From CAYLJO01 sp964383905 (GTDB lineage: Bacteria > Acidobacteriota > Blastocatellia > Pyrinomonadales > Pyrinomonadaceae), in the NCBI GenBank assembly GCA_964383905.1, contig CAYLJO010000127.1, positions 1-17,395 on the forward strand: a stretch of DNA of 17,395 nt. The letters are read 5' to 3'. The notes beneath the pieces were generated by a model that made no database searches, had not been told where the DNA came from, and saw nothing but the letters and a program-made list of their open reading frames with translations. Below, piece by piece: positions 7,163 through 14,494 of this stretch; the first letter of the stretch is position 1, and each line of letters begins with the position of its first letter. The translations under genes and the position numbers were made by a program.

Positions 7163-9601
7163 ATGGGAACTCTCTGGCAAGACCTGCGCTACGGCGTTCG
7201 GATGCTGGCGAAGAAGCCCGGCTTCACGGCGATCGCGGTGCTCACTCTGGCTCTGGGCACGGGTGCGAACACCGCCATCTTCAGCGTTGTCAATACAGTG
7301 CTGCTGCGCCCGCTTCCTTTTGAGCACCCGGAACAGTTGGTGACACCCTGGGGGAACAGGGATAAGGGGGAGCAGCAGAGGGTTGTCTCATACCCCGACT
7401 TTGTCGATTGGAGGGATCAAACCCGCACTTTGGAGCAGGTCGCAGCCTATAATTTAGTGGCTACCCATCTGAGAGGCGAAGGCGAACCGGAACTGCTATC
7501 CGGCGCCGCCGTTTCCGCCGACCTTTTCCCGTTGTTGGGTGTGAGGCTTGCGTTAGGCCGCGCCTTCACGCGCGACGAGGACCAGCCCGGCAGCGCTCCC
7601 GTGATAATTTTAGGCTACGGCGTATGGCAGCGGCGCTTTGGCTCCGATCCGAATATTATTGGAAAAGAGGTCATCCTGGGCAATCGGGGCGCGACAGTGT
7701 TAGGAGTGTTGCCCGCCGGTTTCCGCTTCCCCGTCCAGGCAACTAAAACTGATTTCTTACAGCCTCTTGCTCCTGTCATGGGTGAGCGGGTGAAACGCCG
7801 TAGCTCCTACTCCATGAGGGTCGTCGCGCGTCTGAAACCGGGTGTCACGCTGGAGCAGGCGCAGGCCGAGATGAGAACCATCGCCCAGCGCCTTGAGCAG
7901 CAGTACCCGGACGAAAACTACCGATTGGGCGTTGACCTTGTCCCGCTGCATGAAGATATCGTCGGCAGTACGAGACCGGCGCTGCTCATGCTCCTTAGCG
8001 CGGTCGGCTTTGTGCTCCTGATCGCCTGCGCCAACGTCGCTAATTTGTTGTTGGCTCGCGCCGCCGCACGGCGCAAAGAGACGGCCATCCGGGCCGCGCT
8101 CGGGGCGAGCCGCGCTTGCATCCTCCGCCAGTTACTCACCGAAAGTCTGCTACTTTCCCTGCTCGGTGGGACGCTCGGCTTGCTTCTCGCCCTCTGGGGG
8201 GTCGATCTTCTGGTGGCCGTTAGTCCGCGCGACATCCCCCGCTTGCAAGATGTCGCCCTTGACGCCCGGGTGCTCGGCTTCGCCACCCTGATCTCAATCA
8301 TGACCGGGATCATTTTCGGACTTGCGCCAGCGCTGCAAGCCTCGAAGACCGACCTGAACGAGGTACTAAAAGAAGGTAGTCGCGGCTCGACCGAAGGTAT
8401 CAGGCGCAATCGCGTGCGGAGCCTCCTGATCGTCTGCGAGGTCGCCCTATCGGTCCTGGTATTGATCGGCGCGGGACTGTTGGTCAAGAGCTTCCTGCGT
8501 CTGCGCGAAGTCAACCCGGGATTTGATCCCCGGCATGTTTTGACGACGAGTCTCTCCCTGGGCGTGGCCAGATATCCGCAGGGGGAGCAGCAGAGGGATT
8601 TCTTCCAAAAAATCCTCCAGCGCATCAGGGCGTTGCCCGGGATCGAGTCCGCCGGTGTCATTAACCCGCTTCCGTTCGGGGGTAGCTCCTCAAGTAACAC
8701 ATTCACCATCGAAGGACGTCCGCCTTTAGATCCCGGAGAGACGCCGCACTCATACTACCGAGCAATCAGTCCGGATTACTTTCGCACGATGGGCATCCCA
8801 CTCCTGAAAGGGCGCGCCTTCACCGAGCGTGACGTGAAGGATCAGCCGCCGGTTCTGATCATCAATGAAACTCTTGCGCGCCGCTTTTTCGCGGGCGAAG
8901 ACCCACTCGGGAAACGCATTATTATTGGATTCGATCCCATCGATAACCCGAATTCACCTCCGCGTGAGATCGTCGGCGTCGTCGGTGACGTGCGGCACGC
9001 GGGACTGGATGTAAAATCCGGAGCCGAATATTATGTGCCATACCTGCAGGCTCCGGAACGCAACATGGACCTGGTCGTCCGGGCCACGCCCGGCAGCCCC
9101 CCGAGCACCGCGGCCTCAATTCGCAGTGCGATCCGGGAAGTAGATAAGGATCAGTATATTCCTGACATTCAGCCGATGGAGCAATTGCTCGCCGAATCGG
9201 TCGCGCGTCGGCGCTTCAGTATGCTGCTGACCGGGCTCTTTGCGGCGCTTGCGCTGACCTTAGCGGCGGTGGGAATTTATGGCGTGATCTCATATTCTGT
9301 CACCCAGCGGACGCACGAGATCGGCGTCCGCATCGCTCTCGGCGCGCGAACTCAAGATGTGCTCAGACTTGTTGTCGGTCAAGGCATGATCCTGACTTCA
9401 ATCGGCGTCGCGGTCGGCGTGGCCGTCGCCCTCGTTGTCACTCGCGTGATGGTCAGCCTGCTTTACGGTGTAAGCGCCACTGACCCCACTACTTTCGCCG
9501 GCATTTCGTTGCTGCTAACTATGGTTGCATTGGTCGCCTGCTACATCCCGGCGCGGAGGGCCACTAAAGTCGATCCGATGGTCGCGCTCAGGTACGAATA
9601 G
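7163..9601 (+). CDS. ADOP-family ABC transporter permease, array copy 3
   Basis: 812-residue duplicated permease with the leader MGTLWQDLRYGVRMLAKKPG, membrane segment 1 (about 21-47), and a first extracytoplasmic domain (about 50-268). Then come three membrane segments with LLIACANVANLLLARA (about 284-300) and the second permease unit ending VALRYE. The ATPase-facing segments RRKETAIRAALGAS and QRTHEIGVRIALGA are retained. The first domain departs from its paralogs: the usual W-P-L/I-A motif after the PAGFRFP turn is replaced by VQATKTDFLQPLAPV, and GTGAN replaces GIGAN in the first membrane segment. The stop codon TAG overlaps the next gene's Shine-Dalgarno sequence, so translation of copy 4 is probably coupled to this gene. 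There is no ATPase domain, and the substrate is unknown. Confidence 0.94.
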   Translation: MGTLWQDLRYGVRMLAKKPGFTAIAVLTLALGTGANTAIFSVVNTVLLRPLPFEHPEQLVTPWGNRDKGEQQRVVSYPDFVDWRDQTRTLEQVAAYNLVATHLRGEGEPELLSGAAVSADLFPLLGVRLALGRAFTRDEDQPGSAPVIILGYGVWQRRFGSDPNIIGKEVILGNRGATVLGVLPAGFRFPVQATKTDFLQPLAPVMGERVKRRSSYSMRVVARLKPGVTLEQAQAEMRTIAQRLEQQYPDENYRLGVDLVPLHEDIVGSTRPALLMLLSAVGFVLLIACANVANLLLARAAARRKETAIRAALGASRACILRQLLTESLLLSLLGGTLGLLLALWGVDLLVAVSPRDIPRLQDVALDARVLGFATLISIMTGIIFGLAPALQASKTDLNEVLKEGSRGSTEGIRRNRVRSLLIVCEVALSVLVLIGAGLLVKSFLRLREVNPGFDPRHVLTTSLSLGVARYPQGEQQRDFFQKILQRIRALPGIESAGVINPLPFGGSSSSNTFTIEGRPPLDPGETPHSYYRAISPDYFRTMGIPLLKGRAFTERDVKDQPPVLIINETLARRFFAGEDPLGKRIIIGFDPIDNPNSPPREIVGVVGDVRHAGLDVKSGAEYYVPYLQAPERNMDLVVRATPGSPPSTAASIRSAIREVDKDQYIPDIQPMEQLLAESVARRRFSMLLTGLFAALALTLAAVGIYGVISYSVTQRTHEIGVRIALGARTQDVLRLVVGQGMILTSIGVAVGVAVALVVTRVMVSLLYGVSATDPTTFAGISLLLTMVALVACYIPARRATKVDPMVALRYE

Positions 9602-9605
9602 GAGG
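9600..9605 (+). promoter_or_regulatory. Shine-Dalgarno of permease 4 overlapping the stop of permease 3
   Basis: AGGAGG begins within the TAG stop codon (9599-9601) of the preceding gene and lies 4 nt before the ATG at 9610. Terminating ribosomes are thus placed directly on the next start, a typical arrangement for translational coupling. This is the tightest junction in the array. Confidence 0.8.
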
Positions 9606-9609
9606 AAAG

Positions 9610-12027
9610 ATGAGGTCGCTACTACAAGACTTGCGTTACGGGATTCGGGTGCTGCTCAGGAAGCCCGGCTTCACCGCGGTGGTTGTTTTGACGCTCGCCC
9701 TGGGGATTGGGGCCAATACGGCGATTTTCAGCGTCGTCGACGCCGTCCTACTCCGGCCGCTACCGCTTGCCGAGCCGGATCGGGTGGTGATGGTTTGGCT
9801 CAAGGGAGAGAAGGCGGCGGGCGGCGACTACACCCCGCTCTCGGTCGCCGACCTGCTGGACTGGCGGGCGCACAACCGGAGCTTTGAGCAGGTCGGCGCC
9901 CTCTTCCTCAACTTCTATAACTACGCGGGCGGCGAAAACCCCGAGCAGATCCTCGGCTCGAGCGTGACCGCCGACTTCTTCCGGACCATCGGGGCGCCGC
10001 CTCCGCTGATGGGGCGCACATTTCTGCCGGATGATGAACGCCCCGGCGCGCCATTGGTAGCGGTGGTCAGCCAGAGCTTTTGGCGCAACCATCTCGGCTC
10101 TGACCCGCAAGCCGTCGGCCGCGCCATCAACTTAAACGGCAAGAGTTACACGATCGCCGGGGTGATGCCCGGTGGGTTCGACTTTCCCGAAAAGAACGAA
10201 TTATGGACGGCCTTCCAGGTCGAGCCGCCCAGCCGCCGCGGGCCATACTTCCTGGCCGGGTTGGCCCGCCTGAAGCCCGGCGTGACGCTGGAACAGGCTC
10301 GCGCGGAGATGAACGTGGTCGCCGGCCAGATGGGCGATAACAACCCCAACCCGAGCGTCTTTAACGTGCAGCCACTGAAGGAAGTTTATGTCGGCGATGT
10401 GCGCCCGGCGCTGCTCGTGCTGCTGGGCGCCGTCGCGCTGGTGCTCTTGATTGCGACGGCGAACGTCGCCAATCTGCTGTTGGCTCGTGCCGCGTCCCGC
10501 GAAAAAGAGATCTCCATCCGGTCTGCGCTCGGCGCGAGCCGCTCCCGCCTGATCCGTCAACTCCTGACCGAGAGCGTGCTGCTCGCCGGGCTGGGGGGGG
10601 CGCTCGGCTTACTGCTGGCCGCGTGGGGCGTTGATCTATTGCTCGCCTTAGGGCCCGAGAATATTCCGCGCCTGCGCGAAGTCCGGATCGACGGGGGCGT
10701 GCTCGGGTGGACGCTACTGGTTTCACTCCTGAGCGGCGTCATCTTCGGCCTCGCCCCGGCGCTGCAAAGCTCCCGGTTGAACCTCACCGAATCGCTGAAG
10801 GAGGGCGGTCGCAGTAGCTCGACAGAGGGTTTCGGCAAGCGTCGCCTGCGTAGCGCGCTGGTGGTCTCTGAAATCGCCCTCGCGTTCACGCTCTTGATCA
10901 GCGCCGGCCTGTTGATCAAAAGTTTTATGCACTTGCAGCAGGTTGATGCGGGGGTCGGCCGGGCGGAGCGGGTGCTGACGATGAAGCTCTCTCTGCCGGA
11001 GGCTAAGTATGCGGGGGCGCGCGGCCCGGCCTTTTACGCCCAGCTTCTCGAACGAGTCAAAACGGTGCCGGGCGTCAACTCGGCGGCCGTCGGTTCCAGC
11101 TTGCCGCCGAACCTGACGCAGGTCTCGGATAATTTCAGCATCGAAGGGCAGACGCTCCCGTCCAATACGCCTGCCCCGGTGGGCGAGCTTATCTTCATCA
11201 GCCCGGACTATTTCCGCACATTGGGCGTGCCGCTCAGGCGCGGGCGCTTCTTTAGCGACGCGGATAACGCCGATGCGCCGCTCGTCGTGATCATTAACGA
11301 GACGCTGGCGCGCCAGTACTTCCCCAACGAGGATCCGGTCGGCAAACGCCTGAAGAATGGCGGCCCGGAGCGGCCCGATAATCCGTACCGTGAGATCGTC
11401 GGGGTTGTCGGCGACGTGAAATACCGGGGGCTCGAGACGCACACTGAACCCGCCGTCTACGAGCCGTACCGGCAGAATCCCTGGAACGCGATGTACCTCG
11501 TTGCGCAATCGGCGGGCGCCGACCCGCTCTCTTTAGTGGCGGCGGTCCGCGGCGAAGTCCGAGGTTTAGACCGCGAGCTGCCGCTGGCGCAGATCAAAAC
11601 TCTGGACCAATTGCTGAGCGAGTCGGTGGCGCAGCCTCGTTTCCGCACCACGCTGATCGGCCTCTTTTCGGCGTTGGCGCTACTGCTGGCGGGCGTCGGC
11701 ATCTACGGCGTGATGGCTTATGCCGTGAGCGGGCGGACGCATGAGATCGGGGTTCGCATGGCGCTCGGCGCACAAAAAAGAGATGTGCTGCGTTTGGTGA
11801 TCGGTCAGGGCATGGCGCTGACCATGGCCGGCATCGGCATCGGCCTGCTCGGCGCTTTTCTCCTGACGCGGCTGCTCGCGAGCCTGCTCTATGAAGTGAG
11901 CGCGACCGACCCGTTCGTATTTATCGGGGTCGCCGCGTTCTTAACGATGGTCGCACTCCTGGCCTGCTACGTCCCGGCGCGCAGGGCCACTAAAGTCGAT
12001 CCCATGGTGGCGCTCAGGTACGAGTAA
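9610..12027 (+). CDS. ADOP-family ABC transporter permease, array copy 4
   Basis: 805-residue duplicated permease starting MRSLLQDLRYGIRVLLRKPG. It has the same eight-segment, two-domain plan as its neighbours and ends VALRYE. Differences: the conserved membrane cysteine of LLIACANVANLL is threonine here (LLIATANVANLL, residue 283). Glutamate replaces glycine in the late motif (YEVSATDP rather than YGVSATDP). The loop after the GGFDFP turn is short (EKNELWTAF). ATPase-facing segments SREKEISIRSALGAS and GRTHEIGVRMALGAQ are intact. With copy 6 it shares the LLQDLRY type of N-terminus, whereas copies 2, 3 and 5 use TLWQDLRYG. It is tightly linked to copy 3 (8 nt) and ends 32 nt before copy 5. 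No ATPase domain is present, and the substrate is unknown. Confidence 0.94.
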   Translation: MRSLLQDLRYGIRVLLRKPGFTAVVVLTLALGIGANTAIFSVVDAVLLRPLPLAEPDRVVMVWLKGEKAAGGDYTPLSVADLLDWRAHNRSFEQVGALFLNFYNYAGGENPEQILGSSVTADFFRTIGAPPPLMGRTFLPDDERPGAPLVAVVSQSFWRNHLGSDPQAVGRAINLNGKSYTIAGVMPGGFDFPEKNELWTAFQVEPPSRRGPYFLAGLARLKPGVTLEQARAEMNVVAGQMGDNNPNPSVFNVQPLKEVYVGDVRPALLVLLGAVALVLLIATANVANLLLARAASREKEISIRSALGASRSRLIRQLLTESVLLAGLGGALGLLLAAWGVDLLLALGPENIPRLREVRIDGGVLGWTLLVSLLSGVIFGLAPALQSSRLNLTESLKEGGRSSSTEGFGKRRLRSALVVSEIALAFTLLISAGLLIKSFMHLQQVDAGVGRAERVLTMKLSLPEAKYAGARGPAFYAQLLERVKTVPGVNSAAVGSSLPPNLTQVSDNFSIEGQTLPSNTPAPVGELIFISPDYFRTLGVPLRRGRFFSDADNADAPLVVIINETLARQYFPNEDPVGKRLKNGGPERPDNPYREIVGVVGDVKYRGLETHTEPAVYEPYRQNPWNAMYLVAQSAGADPLSLVAAVRGEVRGLDRELPLAQIKTLDQLLSESVAQPRFRTTLIGLFSALALLLAGVGIYGVMAYAVSGRTHEIGVRMALGAQKRDVLRLVIGQGMALTMAGIGIGLLGAFLLTRLLASLLYEVSATDPFVFIGVAAFLTMVALLACYVPARRATKVDPMVALRYE

Positions 12028-12041
12028 AGGAAGACAGCCGA

Positions 12042-12056
12042 AAGGAGGATGGAGGT
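12042..12056 (+). promoter_or_regulatory. Tandem Shine-Dalgarno sequences before permease 5
   Basis: Two strong ribosome binding sites lie in series: AAGGAGG (12042-12048) and GGAGGT (12051-12056). Starts available are GTG at 12057 and ATG at 12060. The first site is 8 nt from the GTG and 11 nt from the ATG, and the second is 4 nt from the ATG. The ATG gives the canonical MGTLWQDLRYG start. Between the sites a four-codon frame, ATG GAG GTG TGA (12049-12060), ends overlapping that ATG. Confidence 0.6.
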
Positions 12057-12059
12057 GTG

Positions 12060-14462
12060 ATGGGGACTCTCTGGCAAGACCTGCGCTACGGCCTGCGAAT
12101 GTTGATGAAAAGCCCGGTTTACACCGCAGTAGCCCTGATCGCTCTGGCCCTGGGGATCGGCGCGAACGCCGCCATCTTTACGGTCGTCAACGCCGTCCTG
12201 CTCAGACCGCTGCCTTATGTGAACCCGGATCGGTTAATAGTCGTAGACTCCGGAAAGAAGGAGGGCGGGGCCGAACAATTTTTTGGCGCATCGCCCGCCG
12301 ATTTCTGGGACTGGCAGGAGCAGAGCAGCGTATTTGAGCAGCTTGCGGCCTTCAGGGGCGGCGGATTCGATCTGATCGGGGTCGAAGATCCGGAGATGTT
12401 TCCCGGCCCGAGTGTGTCCACGAACTTCTTTCAAACGCTCGGGGCTCAGCCCCTCTTAGGGCGTACCTTCAGGCCCGAAGACGGGAGCATTAAATCTCCG
12501 GACACTATCATCCTCAGCTACCGCCTCTGGCAGCGGCGTTTCGGCGGCGACCCAAATATCGTCGGGAAAGCGCTCGGGAATACCGGCGCAACCGTGGTCG
12601 GTGTGATGCCGCCGGATTTCAAATTTCCGGCTTACGCCGAGTGCTGGATGCCGCTGGCGCATGATTCGAGCGAGATGCGAAATCGCGCCAACCGTTATTT
12701 CAACGTCATCGGCCTGCTCAAGCGTGGAGTGACGATTGATAGCGCGCAAGCCGAGATGAAAACAGTCGCCGCACGGCTTGAAGCGCAATACCCTGACTCC
12801 AACAAGAGCATCACGGCGCAACTCACACCGTTCCGCGAGAGGCTGGTGCGTGACGTCAAACCATCGCTGCTGATCCTGATGGGAGCAGTTCTTTTCGTAC
12901 TGCTGATTGCCTGCGCCAACATCGCTAATTTGCTGCTGGCCCGCGCCGCGGCGCGCCGCAAAGAGATGGCCGTGCGCATTGCTCTCGGGGCCGGCCGCCG
13001 GCGGTTAATGCGGCAGTTGCTCACCGAAAGCTTGATACTCGGTGTGGCCGGAGGGGCAGTCGGACTGCTGCTCGCCGTCTGGGGCCGAGATTTGCTGCTC
13101 GGTTTGCTGCCTGAAACTTATGCCGACCTTCAACTGCAGGACCAGGCGCAGATTGATGGGCGGGTGCTGCTTTTCGCCCTCGTGGCCTCTTTACTGACGG
13201 GGCTTGTTTGCGGGCTGGTGCCAGCCTGGCAGGCTTCAGGGCCGGCGCTCAATGAATCGCTCAAAGAGGGAGGGCGCGGATCGGAGGGGGCGCCGCACCG
13301 GCGAACCCGGAGTGCGTTGATAGTGACGGAAATCGCGCTCGCCATGGTGCTGCTCGTGGGCGCCGGGCTGTTGATCCAGAGTTTTGTGCGGATGCGGGAG
13401 ACTCACCTGGGCTTTGACGCACACAATCTGTTCGCGATGGGGATTTCCGTCTCTTTCACGAAGTACCCAGATGAGGCGGGACGGGCGCGCTTTATCAAGC
13501 GGATGGTTGAAGAGGCGGCCCGAGCTCCGGGCGTGGAATCGATCGCATCGACCACGGGCATGCCCTTCCCGTATCTCAACTTTCCCTTCAACCTCGAAAG
13601 CAACCCGCTGCCGGCGGATGCCACCGCGCTTTATGACTCGATCAGCCCGAATTATTTCCGCACCCTCAAGGCGCGCATGCTGGCCGGGCGAGAATTTAAC
13701 GATCATGATGATAAGAACTCGCCGCCGGTGGCGATCATCAACGAAGCGCTGGCGCGGCAATATTTCGCGGGCGGAGACCCGACGGGGAAGAAAATTTCGA
13801 TCAATTATCTGGGGAGCCGGATCACGCGGGAAATCGTCGGCGTGGCGGCCGACCTGAGCCAGGGTGAGCTAAGCAAGTCGGTGAGGCCACAAATCTATGT
13901 GCCATATGAGCAGCAGCCCTGGCTTTCGGCGTCGCTCATCGTGCGTTCTGTGAATGACCCGAGCAGCGCCAAGAGGGAGATCCAGCGCGCAATCTGGTCC
14001 GTTGACCAGAACCAGCCGGTTGCGAAGCCGGAAATAGCCGAGCAGGCCCTCGTTAATTCAGTGGCCGAACCGCGCCTCTATACTGTGCTGCTCGGCGTAT
14101 TTGCCGGGCTGGCCCTGATCCTTGCCACAGTCGGGATTTATGGCGTGATCTCCTATACGGTCAGCCAGCGGACGCACGAGATCGGTATCCGCATGGCTCT
14201 CGGCGCGCGGGGCCGTGATGTGCTCAGGCTGGTCGTGGGGCAGGGAATGATCCTGTCCTTGATCGGTGTAGCCATCGGGCTGACGGGCGCCTTTGCCGTC
14301 ACGCGCGTGATGGTGAGCCTACTCTACGGTGTGAGCGCGACTGACCCGGTAACCTTTATCGGCGTGGCGCTGCTGCTGACCATGGTCGCGTTGATCGCCT
14401 GTTACATCCCGGCACGACGGGCGATGAAGGTCGACCCGATGATCGCGCTCCGTTACGAGTAG
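12060..14462 (+). CDS. ADOP-family ABC transporter permease, array copy 5
   Basis: 800-residue duplicated permease and the shortest in the array. It begins MGTLWQDLRYGLRMLMKSPV, has membrane segment 1 at about 21-47, a first extracytoplasmic domain at about 50-265, LLIACANIANLLLARA, the second unit, and ends IALRYE. It is divergent in its periplasmic parts: VVDSGKKEGGAEQFFGASP replaces the usual VWE-type segment after LPY. The linker reads LLPETYADLQLQDQAQID in place of the PENIPRLxEV type. The second domain uses KISINYLGSRI. The 3' end instead matches copy 6 closely (YTVSQRTHEIGIRMALGA and ARRAMKVDPM), including a 51-nt exact DNA match. ATPase-facing segments are intact. No ATPase domain is present, and the substrate is unknown. 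Confidence 0.94.
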   Translation: MGTLWQDLRYGLRMLMKSPVYTAVALIALALGIGANAAIFTVVNAVLLRPLPYVNPDRLIVVDSGKKEGGAEQFFGASPADFWDWQEQSSVFEQLAAFRGGGFDLIGVEDPEMFPGPSVSTNFFQTLGAQPLLGRTFRPEDGSIKSPDTIILSYRLWQRRFGGDPNIVGKALGNTGATVVGVMPPDFKFPAYAECWMPLAHDSSEMRNRANRYFNVIGLLKRGVTIDSAQAEMKTVAARLEAQYPDSNKSITAQLTPFRERLVRDVKPSLLILMGAVLFVLLIACANIANLLLARAAARRKEMAVRIALGAGRRRLMRQLLTESLILGVAGGAVGLLLAVWGRDLLLGLLPETYADLQLQDQAQIDGRVLLFALVASLLTGLVCGLVPAWQASGPALNESLKEGGRGSEGAPHRRTRSALIVTEIALAMVLLVGAGLLIQSFVRMRETHLGFDAHNLFAMGISVSFTKYPDEAGRARFIKRMVEEAARAPGVESIASTTGMPFPYLNFPFNLESNPLPADATALYDSISPNYFRTLKARMLAGREFNDHDDKNSPPVAIINEALARQYFAGGDPTGKKISINYLGSRITREIVGVAADLSQGELSKSVRPQIYVPYEQQPWLSASLIVRSVNDPSSAKREIQRAIWSVDQNQPVAKPEIAEQALVNSVAEPRLYTVLLGVFAGLALILATVGIYGVISYTVSQRTHEIGIRMALGARGRDVLRLVVGQGMILSLIGVAIGLTGAFAVTRVMVSLLYGVSATDPVTFIGVALLLTMVALIACYIPARRAMKVDPMIALRYE
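14157..14207 (+). repeat. 51-nt exact repeat in copy 5 (pair with 16661-16711)
   Basis: This segment codes for TVSQRTHEIGIRMALGA, the cytoplasmic ATPase-facing region of the second permease unit. It is identical over 51 consecutive bases to 16661-16711 in copy 6, including every synonymous position, and is bounded by mismatches on both sides. Confidence 0.85.
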
Positions 14463-14480
14463 CAGGGTTGTCGCACTGAG

Positions 14481-14488
14481 AAGGAGGT
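14481..14488 (+). promoter_or_regulatory. Shine-Dalgarno of permease 6
   Basis: AAGGAGGT, a near-perfect anti-16S match, lies 6 nt before the ATG at 14495. This fixes the start and gives the MRILLQDLRYAG leader. Confidence 0.75.
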
Positions 14489-14494
14489 GGAGTA

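Noticed and set aside
12981..13006. GC-rich GCCGGC direct repeat in permease 5
   Set aside because: It is explained by the coding sequence for an Ala-Gly-Arg-Arg-Arg stretch in the conserved cytoplasmic segment.
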